From Anaerobium acetethylicum (GTDB lineage Bacteria > Bacillota > Clostridia > Lachnospirales > Lachnospiraceae): a DNA stretch of 64,000 bases. The DNA is taken from assembly GCF_900096945.1 (NCBI RefSeq), contig NZ_FMKA01000005.1:1-64000 (forward strand), in the 5' to 3' direction. The notes under the pieces are model-generated. The model did no database searches and was not told the origin of the DNA. It was given only the letters and a program-made list of their open reading frames with translations. Shown here one piece after another: positions 38,387-46,405 of the stretch; the first letter of the stretch is position 1, and each line of letters opens with the position of its first letter. A program made the translations under genes and the position numbers.

Positions 38387-39667
38387 ATGGTTAAAGCAAT
38401 CGTAGGAGCTAACTGGGGAGATGAAGGTAAAGGTAAAATTACCGATATGCTCGCCAAAGAATCAGATATCATCGTAAGGTTTCAGGGAGGAAGCAATGCA
38501 GGACATACCATCATCAACAATTATGGTAAATTCGCATTACATCTGCTTCCGTCAGGCGTATTTTATGACCACACAACAAGCGTTATCGGTAATGGCGTAG
38601 CATTAAATATCCCTTACCTTTTCAACGAAATCAAAGGGCTTGTGGACAGAGGCGTACCTGCTCCAAAGATTCTCGTATCAGACAGAGCTCAGATTCTTAT
38701 GCCATACCACGTTGACTTTGACGCTTATGAAGAGGAAAGATTAGGTGGAAAATCGTTCGGTTCCACAAAATCCGGAATCGCTCCTTTCTATTCAGATAAA
38801 TATGCAAAAATCGGATTCCAGGTAAGTGAATTATTTGATGAAGCTGCATTAAAAGAAAAAGTGGAAAGAGTATGCGCATACAAGAACGTACTTCTTGAAC
38901 ACTTATACCACAAACCTCTTCTTGATCCTGAAAAGGTGTATGCTGACCTTTTGGAATACAAGAAAATGGTTGAGCCATATGTTGCGGATGTTTCACTGTT
39001 TCTTCACAATGCCATTGGAGAAGGAAAGAACATCCTTTTAGAAGGCCAGTTAGGCGCTTTAAAAGATCCTGACCACGGAATCTATCCTATGGTAACTTCT
39101 TCCTCAACGCTTGCGGCTTATGGTGCAATCGGTGCAGGAATCCCGGCACAGGAAATCAAAGACGTAATCACTGTTGTAAAGGCTTATTCCTCAGCAGTAG
39201 GAGCAGGCGCATTCGTGAGCGAAATCTTCGGTGAAGAAGCGGATGAACTCAGAAGGCGTGGCGGAGATGGTGGAGAATACGGCGCAACTACAGGACGTCC
39301 AAGACGTATGGGATGGTTCGATGCTGTTGCTACACGTTACGGCTGCAGAATGCAGGGCGCTACAGAAGTTGCATTCACTGTATTGGACGTATTAGGATAT
39401 CTTAAAGAAATCCCGATCTGTATCGGTTATGAAATTGACGGCAAAATTACAAAAGACTTCCCTACAACTACATTCCTTGAAAAGGCAAAACCTGTATTAA
39501 AGGTTCTTCCAGGATGGAACGAAGATATCAGGGGAATCAGGAATTATGATGAACTTCCTGAAAACTGCAGGAACTACATCGAGACCATTGAAAAAGAACT
39601 TGGTGTTCCAATTACATTGGTTTCTAACGGACCAGGCAGAGACGATATCATTTACAAAAACAAATAA
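38387..39667 (+). CDS. purA: adenylosuccinate synthetase
   Basis: This 426-residue GTP-dependent enzyme converts IMP and aspartate to adenylosuccinate. The P-loop GANWGDEGKGK with the catalytic Asp is near residue 8. NAGHTI, STKSGIAPFYSDKYAKIG, the GATTGRPRRMGWFD region and the guanine-binding SNGPGRDD near the C-terminus are all present. AGGAGGA precedes the ATG. Monocistronic, with a strong terminator. The leader carries one palindromic repeat. Confidence 0.98.
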   Translation: MVKAIVGANWGDEGKGKITDMLAKESDIIVRFQGGSNAGHTIINNYGKFALHLLPSGVFYDHTTSVIGNGVALNIPYLFNEIKGLVDRGVPAPKILVSDRAQILMPYHVDFDAYEEERLGGKSFGSTKSGIAPFYSDKYAKIGFQVSELFDEAALKEKVERVCAYKNVLLEHLYHKPLLDPEKVYADLLEYKKMVEPYVADVSLFLHNAIGEGKNILLEGQLGALKDPDHGIYPMVTSSSTLAAYGAIGAGIPAQEIKDVITVVKAYSSAVGAGAFVSEIFGEEADELRRRGGDGGEYGATTGRPRRMGWFDAVATRYGCRMQGATEVAFTVLDVLGYLKEIPICIGYEIDGKITKDFPTTTFLEKAKPVLKVLPGWNEDIRGIRNYDELPENCRNYIETIEKELGVPITLVSNGPGRDDIIYKNK

Positions 39668-39686
39668 GACGTCTATCCGGCGTCAG

Positions 39687-39716
39687 GGTTCCCGCCTTAT
39701 GGCGGGAACCTTTTTT
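39687..39716 (+). terminator. terminator of purA
   Basis: GGTTCCCGCC, loop TTAT, GGCGGGAACC, then six T residues. Confidence 0.95.
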
Positions 39717-39728
39717 GGAATTTAGTGT

Positions 39729-39926
39729 TCGTCAATTTGCACAGGTTTTCGAATGAGGACGTGATGCAAAACATGTTGATTCGCAGCGCGCTCTCGCTTA
39801 GATGAAGACGTAGTGGTACGTAAGGCCGCAAAGTACGCGGCCTAAGTACCAACGTCTTCATAAAGCTGCTCATCAATTCATGTTTTGTATCACTGTGTGA
39901 TAGATGGCGAATGTGCAAATTGACGA
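39729..39926. repeat. structured repeat family A, tandem copy 1
   Basis: The ends TCGTCAATTTGCACA (39729-39743) and TGTGCAAATTGACGA (39912-39926) are exact inverted repeats. Inner arms also pair: GATGCAAAACATGTTGAT with ATCAATTCATGTTTTGTATC, ATGAAGACG/CGTCTTCAT with GGTAC/GTACC, and an apical GGCCGC/GCGGCC. The whole element can fold as one long hairpin. A 278-bp unit that includes about 80 bases of downstream flank is repeated in tandem. Confidence 0.85.
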
Positions 39927-40006
39927 AGCCGCACGTTACGAGAGGGCTTTTTACACGCTAATCTTTATAGGAGGGGAGTGTCAAAAGCCTATATATACAA
40001 TTGAAT

Positions 40007-40204
40007 TCTTCAATTTACACAGGTTCAACAATGAGGACGTGATGCAAAACATGTTGACTCGCAGCGCGCTCTCGCTTAGATGAAGACGTAGTGGTACGTA
40101 AGGCCGCAAAGTACGCGGCCTAAGTACCAACGTCTTCATAAAGCTGCTCATCAATTCATGTTTTGTATCACTGTGTGATAGATGTCGAATGTGCAAATTG
40201 ACGA
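40007..40204. repeat. structured repeat family A, tandem copy 2
   Basis: This is nearly identical to copy 1 at an offset of exactly 278 bases, differing mainly in the left arm (TCTTCAATTTACACA) and a few single bases. The antisense reading frames through copies 1 and 2 encode the same peptide because the DNA is repeated, not because it is a gene. Confidence 0.85.
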
Positions 40205-40284
40205 AGCCGCACGTTACGAGAGGGCTTTTCACACGCTAATCTTTATAGGAGTGGAGTGTCAAAAGCCTATTTACAAAATAGTAT

Positions 40285-40436
40285 TCGTCAATTTGCGCAA
40301 GTTTTTATAATGAGGACGTGATGCAAAACGCGTTGATTCGTAGCGCGCTCTCGCTTAGATGAAGACGTAGTGGTACGTAGGGCTGCAGAATACGCAGCCC
40401 GAGTTTGTGAAGGGCTGTTGACACTCTGGCTAATAT
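40285..40436. repeat. structured repeat family A, truncated copy 3
   Basis: The left half matches copies 1 and 2 (TCGTCAATTTGCGCA, then the GAGGACGTGATGCAAAAC core). The apical hairpin is GGGCTGC/GCAGCCC at about 40379-40400, as in the copy at 61.9 kb. The right half is missing, leaving only traces of the downstream flank. Confidence 0.75.
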
Positions 40437-40516
40437 AGCAAATACCTCGAATTTCGTATATTTAAAAAAGTTCTGCGAGAGTTTCGTATGCAGGAAATGA
40501 GAAAGGAAAATAAGAC

Positions 40517-41119
40517 ATGATAAATACGGTTATTTTTGACCTGGGGATGGTGCTTGTTGGATATTGCTGGAAAGAGTATCTTGAAAGCTTTCATTATCCG
40601 GAACAGATTGCGGGGGAGGTGGCTGAAGCCATGTTCCTGAGCAGCGAGTGGAATGAATTTGACAGAAGCCTGCTTTCTGATGAGGAAATACTTGAAAGCT
40701 TCATCGGAAACAATCCAGCGAGGGAAAAGGAAATAAGGGAAGTTTTCGCAACGATTGGAGGCGTCATCAAAAAATATGATTATGCAAGGGAATGGATCAG
40801 GGAGCTGAAAGCGAAAGGATATAAGATATACTATCTTTCGAACTTTGCCAAGAAAACATTTGAGCAGGCATGGGATATCATGAATTTCATAGAGGAAGCG
40901 GATGGGGGAATATTGTCCTTTGAAATAAAAAGAGTAAAACCAGAGCCAGAAATCTATGAAACACTGGTATCCAGATACAGGATAGTTCCGGAAAATGCAG
41001 TGTTTCTGGATGATTCCAAGGCGAATGTCGAAGCGGCAAAAAAAATCGGCTTCCATACAATAGAATTTACTTCGAAAGATAAGGCTTTGAAGGAATTAAT
41101 GGCACTGGGAGTAAAATAA
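40517..41119 (+). CDS. HAD-IA hydrolase (YihX-like)
   Basis: This 200-residue protein has motif I FDLGMVLV, with the nucleophile Asp at residue 9 and Gly in place of the usual second Asp, as in YihX-like/epoxide-hydrolase N-terminal HAD proteins. Motif II is YYLSNF, the motif III Lys is in KRVKPEPEIYE, and motif IV is FLDDSKANVEAAKKIG. A helical cap lies at about 15-85. YihX-type enzymes dephosphorylate alpha-glucose-1-phosphate; whether this one does is unknown. AAAGGAAAA precedes the ATG. The gene follows the repeat array and stands alone. Confidence 0.85.
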   Translation: MINTVIFDLGMVLVGYCWKEYLESFHYPEQIAGEVAEAMFLSSEWNEFDRSLLSDEEILESFIGNNPAREKEIREVFATIGGVIKKYDYAREWIRELKAKGYKIYYLSNFAKKTFEQAWDIMNFIEEADGGILSFEIKRVKPEPEIYETLVSRYRIVPENAVFLDDSKANVEAAKKIGFHTIEFTSKDKALKELMALGVK

Positions 41120-41149
41120 CCTGTTATCCAAAATGGATACAGGTTATTG
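41116..41149. terminator. bidirectional terminator
   Basis: AATAACCTGT and TATCCA pair with TGGATA and CAGGTTATT around AAA. It lies between the convergent HAD and small membrane protein genes. Confidence 0.75.
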
Positions 41150-41178
41150 AAAATCAGCCGCAGCCGGCGGTTATGGAT

Positions 41179-41406
41179 TTAGTTGTCCTCTTCTTTGTTT
41201 CCGGCTTCCTTGTTCTTCATCAGCTTGTAGACCATTGATATTGCGTATAAGAATACAGGCACGACAATGGTGCAGTAGATGGAGGCCTTGAAAAGACCTG
41301 CGGATCCGGGAACCGGTATAATTGCAAATATCAGTGTGGCAACATAAAGAGCAACGAGGAAAACCACGCCTCCGATGCAAAGAAACTGCAGTACTTTTTT
41401 ATTCAT
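41179..41406 (-). CDS. small two-span membrane protein
   Basis: This 75-residue protein has GGAGG 5 to 6 bases before its ATG. Two hydrophobic stretches (about residues 7-30 and 40-60) are separated by a short Pro/Gly loop (PVPGSAGLFKA), and the tail is charged (KNKEAGNKEEDN). No family is recognised. The good ribosome site and convergent arrangement with a shared terminator suggest a real gene. Function unknown. The 280 bases upstream, before UspA, show no other feature. Confidence 0.65.
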   Translation of the reverse strand: MNKKVLQFLCIGGVVFLVALYVATLIFAIIPVPGSAGLFKASIYCTIVVPVFLYAISMVYKLMKNKEAGNKEEDN

Positions 41407-41688
41407 AAATACCTCCGTAAATATATTTGATGTCTGTTGAGCTCAGCTAAGCTTAATTATACGTTGGGCGGCAGGCAAATGCAACTTAAATGGGCTCAAT
41501 TCAGGTTTAAATGGTTTAAATTGAATTTGTCGGATAATAAAAGCAGATGATTGAAGAATACAGAAAACTGTTGTATAATAAAAAAAGAAACAATTCGGCT
41601 GCACCGGCAGATGGGTTAAATTACTTGCATGGTTTATATAAAGTGCATGACCTGAATCTGTCAGGCAAACATGAAGGAGGAAATCACA

Positions 41689-42126
41689 ATGATTAAGATT
41701 TTAATCCCTATGGATACTTCGGAATATGCTGAAAGAGCCCTGGAAAAAGGAAAGGCGATAGCTGATCTGCTTGACAGCAGAATTGTGCTGTTAAACGTCA
41801 TAAGCCATACGTTTCCTTTTGTTTCCCAGGATTATGTCGATTATACCCAGTTTGATAACACCCTGGTCCGGAAAATAAGAGAAAATGCGGAAGCATATCT
41901 TGAAAAACAGAAAGAATCCTTTGGAGAACATGCAGACAAGGTTGAGACGATAATTCTGGACGGCAGCCCTGCAGACAGAATTCTGGAGTATCTTGACGCA
42001 AACGAAGTTGATCTTATTATCATGGGATCCCAGGGACTTGGTTCAAGAACCAAACGTCTGCTCATGGGAAGCGTGACTTCAAAAGTTCTTCATTATGCAA
42101 AACAGCCTATATTGGTTATAAAATAG
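41689..42126 (+). CDS. universal stress protein (UspA family)
   Basis: The protein is about 145 residues from the ATG at 41689, with GAAGGAGG 7 bases upstream; an ATG at 41671 overlaps that site. A single Usp domain starts IKILIPMDTSEYAERAL. It carries the ATP-binding pattern G-2x-G-9x-GS in GSQGLGSRTKRLLMGSVTS, followed by VLHYAKQPILVIK. Family members respond to growth arrest and stress by unclear means. It is a single-gene unit ended by a strong terminator. Confidence 0.93.
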   Translation: MIKILIPMDTSEYAERALEKGKAIADLLDSRIVLLNVISHTFPFVSQDYVDYTQFDNTLVRKIRENAEAYLEKQKESFGEHADKVETIILDGSPADRILEYLDANEVDLIIMGSQGLGSRTKRLLMGSVTSKVLHYAKQPILVIK

Positions 42127-42145
42127 GCTGCAAATAGAGATAGTC

Positions 42146-42188
42146 AAAAAAAGAGGGTTCGTCGAAAAGACGTGAGCCCTCTTTTTTG
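42146..42188 (+). terminator. terminator of the uspA-like gene
   Basis: An A run and GAGGGTTC pair with GAGCCCTC and a TTTTTT run, with an inner GTC/GAC step. Confidence 0.9.
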
Positions 42189-42220
42189 TTGTACTAAATA
42201 AAAAACCATTACATGTTTTA

Positions 42221-42250
42221 TTGACAAAACATTAACGAAAGGTATATTAT
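42221..42250 (+). promoter_or_regulatory. rex promoter with candidate Rex operator
   Basis: Consensus TTGACA at 42221-42226, an 18-base spacer and TATTAT at 42245-42250. Positions 42221-42238 read TTGACAAAACATTAACGA and match the clostridial Rex pattern TTGTTAA-N4-TTAACAA at 11 of 14 fixed positions. The -35 region would be covered, so rex and the hydrogenase operon may be autorepressed at low NADH/NAD+. The operator is inference. Confidence 0.6.
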
Positions 42251-42283
42251 TATATCGATATTTCGATATCGATATAATAATAT
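42244..42283 (+). other. 18-bp perfect hairpin with TTCG loop at the rex promoter
   Basis: 42244-42261 pairs exactly with 42266-42283 around TTCG, the extra-stable tetraloop. The arms are almost all A/T and include the -10 element, so it would be only partly present in the transcript. The remaining leader to 42446 has a weaker ATTTATTT/AAATAAAT hairpin near 42370. Confidence 0.6.
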
Positions 42284-42446
42284 TTAATGTTACAGGTACG
42301 GAATGCTTCATACTGTAACGCAGTAACTTCAGATCCTGGTGTCCAGCCATCAAGCACTCAAACTTATTTATTTCGCAAATAAATTCAGGTATAGCAAATG
42401 TTAAAAAATCCCGGCAGGGCACCACGGATTATTCAAAGGAGAAAAA

Positions 42447-43094
42447 TTGGAAAACATCAATAAATTTCAAACGATTTCAAAGCAGGCACTTCAGCGCCTG
42501 CCGTATTATCTGAACTTTCTGAAATCACAGAAGGCAAAAAAGCAGTCAAACACTTCGGCTTCCATGATTGCGGAGGGGCTTCGTCTGAACCAGGTTCAGG
42601 TCCGGAAGGACCTTGCGGCTGTTAGTTCGGGCGGTCGTCCGAAGACTGGTTACGGGACTGAAGACCTGATATCCGATATCGAGCAGTTCCTCGGATACAA
42701 CAACACCCATGATGCGATTCTGATTGGGGCAGGAAATCTTGGGAGGTCACTGCTTTCCTATAAAGGATTCGAGGAATGCGGCATGAAAATTGTTGCAGCT
42801 TTTGACATAGATAAACATGTGGCAGGGACAGAGGCAGGGGGCCATCCGATTTTCCCTATGGAAAAGCTGGAAGATCTGGCAGGCAGGCTTAAGGTGAAGA
42901 TCGGAATCATTGCCGTTCCGGCTGAAAGTGCCCAGGAAGTCTGTGATTTGCTTGTCGGAAGCGGAATCCTTGCAATCTGGAATTTCGCTCCGGTATATCT
43001 GGATGCCCCGGAGGATATCCTGATACAGAATGAAAACATGGCGGCATCCCTGGCGGTGCTGTCAAAGCATGTTGAAGAGAAGTTTGGCAGATAA
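42447..43094 (+). CDS. rex: redox-sensing repressor Rex
   Basis: This 215-residue repressor reads the NADH/NAD+ ratio. The N-terminal winged helix (SKQALQRLPYYLNFLKS, MIAEGLRLNQVQVRKDL) is followed by a Rossmann domain (LIGAGNLGRSLLSY, AAFDIDKHVAG) and a C-terminal swapped helix (LSKHVEEKFG). The start codon is TTG at 42447, with AAAGGAG five bases upstream; no in-frame ATG lies near enough to the conserved N-terminus. It is the first gene of a five-gene operon with two [FeFe] hydrogenase-like proteins and is the likely repressor of that operon. Confidence 0.95.
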   Translation: MENINKFQTISKQALQRLPYYLNFLKSQKAKKQSNTSASMIAEGLRLNQVQVRKDLAAVSSGGRPKTGYGTEDLISDIEQFLGYNNTHDAILIGAGNLGRSLLSYKGFEECGMKIVAAFDIDKHVAGTEAGGHPIFPMEKLEDLAGRLKVKIGIIAVPAESAQEVCDLLVGSGILAIWNFAPVYLDAPEDILIQNENMAASLAVLSKHVEEKFGR

Positions 43095-43144
43095 AGATCT
43101 GTTGTCAGACACGATATATACGAATCAGTATGAGGAGGAAAAAC

Positions 43145-43387
43145 ATGGTAATAACAATATGCATCGGCAGCTCATGCCATTTAAAAGGATCAAGGGAAGT
43201 TGTGAAAAAATTAGAAGAGCTCGTGGCAGAATATGGACTTGAAGGACAGGTCGAACTGAATGGATCGTTCTGCATGGAGCATTGCGTGGAAGGCGTGTGT
43301 GTAAGGGCGGACGACAGATTCTTTTCGCTTAAGCCGGAAACTACCGAGGAATTCTTCTGCAAGGAGATCCTCAGGAGGGACGTTTAA
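43145..43387 (+). CDS. thioredoxin-like [2Fe-2S] protein (HydC/NuoE-like)
   Basis: The protein is about 80 residues from the ATG at 43145 (GAGGAGG upstream). It is a single thioredoxin-like [2Fe-2S] domain with the four ligands arranged C-x4-C (CIGSSC, near residues 6-11) and C-x3-C (CMEHC, near 42-46). This is the pattern of the NuoE and HydC C-terminal domain, but here it stands alone. It is likely to pass electrons to or from the hydrogenase-like protein that follows, whose start codon overlaps its stop (TAATG). The role is inferred from position. Confidence 0.88.
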   Translation: MVITICIGSSCHLKGSREVVKKLEELVAEYGLEGQVELNGSFCMEHCVEGVCVRADDRFFSLKPETTEEFFCKEILRRDV

Positions 43388-45129
43388 TGGACGTTATTGG
43401 ATTCAAGGAAGCAAAATGCAAAAACTGCTATAAATGCGTGCGCGTGTGCAATGTCAAGGCAATTGAGGTCAAGGATGAACAGGCCCAGATCATCAATGAT
43501 AAATGTATCCTGTGCGGTCAGTGCCTTGAGGCATGTCCGCAGAATGCAAAAACATTCATAAGCGATCTGGATAAGGTGAAGGATTATATAAGGAGGGGTA
43601 TTCCAACTGTGGTTTCGGTAGCGCCATCCTATATGGGGATACTGAACTACAGGGTTCCGGGACAGGTATTTTCTGCACTCAGGAAGCTTGGATTCTCCCA
43701 GGTAAGGGAAACCGCGGAAGGGGCAGCATTCGTGACGGCGGAATACGACCGGCTCCTGGCAGAGAAAAAAATGGAAAACATCATTACCACCTGCTGCCCG
43801 AGCATGAATGAACTCGTTGAAATATATTATCCTGAGCTTACGAAATATCTGGCTCCTGTAGTTTCGCCCATGATTGCCCATGGAAAGCTGATCAAGAAGG
43901 AACAGGGGGACAGCGTGAAGGTCGTATTTCTGGGACCTTGTATTGCAAAAAAACGCGAGGCGGAGAATGACAGAAGGACCTCCGGCTACATTGATGCGGT
44001 GATAAACTTCAACGAATTTGAAGGGTGGCTCGCAGAGAAGAAAATAGAAATCATGGAATGTGGGGATGAGCTTCCGGACAACAGGAATGCTGCTGTCAAC
44101 AGGCTTTATCCTGTCAGTGGAGGCATCCTGTCTTCTGTTCTGGCCTGCGCAGGCATAGCGGCTGCTGAAGATGGAAAAGAGAAGGAAACCTATAAAAAAT
44201 TTTATGTTCACGGCATAGAAAGCTGCATGGATCTCCTGGAGAATATGAAAAGGGGAGAAATCAGCGGCTGTTTCATAGAAGCTGATATATGCAGCGGCGG
44301 ATGCCTGAAGGGTTCGGCTATGGAAAACAGGGGTAAATCCCATTTTCAGGCAAGACTTGAGATGGAGGATGCTGTGGAAAAAAGATGGGTTGAGGAAGGG
44401 TATCTGGACCAGGGCAGAACAGTCTCCATGGCAAGGACATTCGCTGACCGTTCTGATAAAAGCAGCATGCCGGGAGAAGAAGAAATCAGGCGCATTCTGA
44501 AGAAAATCGGAAAGGTCAATAAAGAGGACGAGCTCAACTGCAGCGCCTGCGGGTATTCGACCTGCAGGGACAAAGCGATTGCTGTCTACCACGGCAATGC
44601 AGAACTTACCATGTGTCTGCCATACATGAACGAGAAGGCCCAGTCAATGGCTAACGTCGTGCTTGATACCACGCCAAACATTGTAGTGATTGTGGATTCG
44701 GATATGAAGATAATTGAATTTTCAAATGCGGCAGTCAGCTATTTTAAGAAGACGAAGGCCCAGGCCAGGGAAATGTATCTTTTTGAACTGATAGACCATA
44801 CTGATTTTGAATATGTTTTGAATACCAGGACAAGCATACTTGGGAAAAAAGTATGCTACCCTGATCTCGGGATCACAACCCTTCAGAACATCGTGTACAT
44901 CAAGGATCAGAACTGTGTCCTCGGCACTATGCAGGATATCACGGAGGACGAGGACAAAATCCGCCAGAGCCAGAAGCTCAAATTCGAGACAATCGAGATG
45001 GCTCAGAAGGTAATTGATAAGCAGATGATGGTCGCCCAGGAAATAGCAGGCCTTCTGGGGGAAACCACTGCTGAAACAAAGGTAACCCTGACAAAACTGA
45101 GGGATATGATTATTAATGACGGAAATTAA
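43387..45129 (+). CDS. hydS: [FeFe] hydrogenase-like sensor with C-terminal PAS domain
   Basis: This 580-residue protein starts with two [4Fe-4S] ferredoxin motifs (CKNCYKCVRVC, CILCGQCLEAC; residues 11-50). The H-cluster domain follows with Cys136/137 in TTCCPSM, Cys185 in GPCIAKK and Cys302/Cys306 in CSGGCLKG. All five key Cys are present, but the L1 and L2 motifs differ from catalytic enzymes (TSCCPxW and MPCxxKK). An extra Cys cluster (CSACGYSTC and a later Cys; about 385-410) precedes a PAS domain (about 420-525) and a helical tail. This is the group C, putatively sensory, architecture (HydS). It is coupled to the [2Fe-2S] gene and followed by a phosphatase gene. H2 or redox sensing is family-based inference. 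Confidence 0.88.
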   Translation: MDVIGFKEAKCKNCYKCVRVCNVKAIEVKDEQAQIINDKCILCGQCLEACPQNAKTFISDLDKVKDYIRRGIPTVVSVAPSYMGILNYRVPGQVFSALRKLGFSQVRETAEGAAFVTAEYDRLLAEKKMENIITTCCPSMNELVEIYYPELTKYLAPVVSPMIAHGKLIKKEQGDSVKVVFLGPCIAKKREAENDRRTSGYIDAVINFNEFEGWLAEKKIEIMECGDELPDNRNAAVNRLYPVSGGILSSVLACAGIAAAEDGKEKETYKKFYVHGIESCMDLLENMKRGEISGCFIEADICSGGCLKGSAMENRGKSHFQARLEMEDAVEKRWVEEGYLDQGRTVSMARTFADRSDKSSMPGEEEIRRILKKIGKVNKEDELNCSACGYSTCRDKAIAVYHGNAELTMCLPYMNEKAQSMANVVLDTTPNIVVIVDSDMKIIEFSNAAVSYFKKTKAQAREMYLFELIDHTDFEYVLNTRTSILGKKVCYPDLGITTLQNIVYIKDQNCVLGTMQDITEDEDKIRQSQKLKFETIEMAQKVIDKQMMVAQEIAGLLGETTAETKVTLTKLRDMIINDGN

Positions 45130-45202
45130 TGGATGAAAGCAGCGTATGGAAAGTACTGGCTGAACAGCAGCCGTGAAATACGCAAGCTGGGAAGGGAATA
45201 AC

Positions 45203-46378
45203 ATGGATATCTGTACGGACATATCTTACAGAAGTTTAAATAAATATCATGAAGAGCTTTGCGGTGATAAGGTTGAAATCATAAAGACCGCCGATTCTGA
45301 TATATTGATACTGGCTGACGGAATGGGGAGCGGAGTCAAGGCAAATATCCTGGCAACGCTGACTTCAAAGATACTCGGGACAATGCTGTTGAATGGGGCG
45401 ACGATTGACCAGTGCGTGGAGACTATAGTGAAGACCCTTCCTGTCTGTCAGGTCAGGCAGGTGGCATACTCAACTTTCAGTATTCTGCAGATCTTCAGGA
45501 ATGGAGATGCATATCTGGTGGAATTCGATAACCCGTCCTGCATTTTCATGCGGGAGGGCAAGCTTGAGCCCATCAGTTTCAATGAAAGGCTGATAGAAGG
45601 GAAGAGGGTAAATGAGTGCCGCTTCCAGGTAAGACGAAACGACTGCTTTGTGCTGATGAGCGATGGTGCCATACATGCCGGTGTAGGCCAGCTGCTGAAT
45701 TTTGGGTGGACATGGAAACATATTGCTGAATATGCGGTGCAGAACAACAGCCGGGGATATACGGCAAACAGATTTGCAAATCTTTTAAGCAAGGCATGCG
45801 ACGATCTCTATATGGGTCATCCGGGAGATGATACGACAATTGCGGTGGCAAGGATTACTGAACCGAAGGTCGTGAACCTGTTTACCGGCCCGCCCGAGAA
45901 TCCGGAAGATGACGCTGTGGTCATTAACAGGTTTATGGAAGGACATGCAAAAAGAATCGTATGCGGAGGCACAAGCGCCAACATCGCAGCCCGTATACTG
46001 GAACGTGAGATTAAGACCTCGTTCAACTATACAGACCCTAAAATACCGCCGACGGCTGTGATACAGGGAATAGACCTTGTGACAGAAGGTGTAATCACTC
46101 TGAGCAGGACCCTTCAGCTCTTGCGCAGATATGCCATGGGAGAAGGTCTGGACGAGGAGTATTTTCTTGAACTTGATAAAGGAAACGGCGGGTCGATGGT
46201 GGCCCGCATGATTATAGAAGAGTGCACGCATCTGAATATGTATGTGGGGAAAAAGATAAATGCTGCCCACCAGAATCCGGAGCTTCCCTTTGATCTGAGC
46301 ATCCGCATGAATCTTGTGGAACAGATCAGGGAGACGGCGGTTAAAATGGGAAAGTATGTCTCGATAGCTTACTATTAG
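45203..46378 (+). CDS. SpoIIE/PP2C-like phosphatase with extra C-terminal domain
   Basis: The protein is about 391 residues from the ATG at 45203 (GAAGGG upstream). The N-terminal half (about 1-215) is a SpoIIE-type serine phosphatase, with ILILADGMGSG carrying the metal-binding Asp, FVLMSDGAIHAG, and HPGDDTTIAVARI with the second pair of Asp residues. The C-terminal half (about 225-391; RIVCGGTSANIAARILERE, PPTAVIQGIDLVTEGVITL) matches no domain I can name. It lies between the PAS-bearing hydrogenase and a second hydrogenase, in one operon. Inference: the PAS protein controls the phosphatase, which relays a redox or H2 signal to an unknown target. Confidence 0.85.
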   Translation: MDICTDISYRSLNKYHEELCGDKVEIIKTADSDILILADGMGSGVKANILATLTSKILGTMLLNGATIDQCVETIVKTLPVCQVRQVAYSTFSILQIFRNGDAYLVEFDNPSCIFMREGKLEPISFNERLIEGKRVNECRFQVRRNDCFVLMSDGAIHAGVGQLLNFGWTWKHIAEYAVQNNSRGYTANRFANLLSKACDDLYMGHPGDDTTIAVARITEPKVVNLFTGPPENPEDDAVVINRFMEGHAKRIVCGGTSANIAARILEREIKTSFNYTDPKIPPTAVIQGIDLVTEGVITLSRTLQLLRRYAMGEGLDEEYFLELDKGNGGSMVARMIIEECTHLNMYVGKKINAAHQNPELPFDLSIRMNLVEQIRETAVKMGKYVSIAYY

Positions 46379-46405
46379 TGACGATTTGATCAAGGAGGTA
46401 TTGTA

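Noticed and set aside
39697-40232. Two antisense frames encoding nearly the same 73-83 residue peptide, with a similar one at 61687-61968
   Set aside because: They are the same frame through copies of repeat family A. The third lies partly over a tRNA gene. The similarity comes from repeated DNA, not a protein family.
39729-40436. The 278-bp tandem repeats as a CRISPR array
   Set aside because: Units are far longer than CRISPR repeats, the intervening sequence is also repeated, and no cas genes are present.
42244-42283. The AT-rich TTCG hairpin as an intrinsic terminator or riboswitch
   Set aside because: It has no GC core or T tail and overlaps the -10 element, so only part would be in the transcript. 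It is recorded as a hairpin only.
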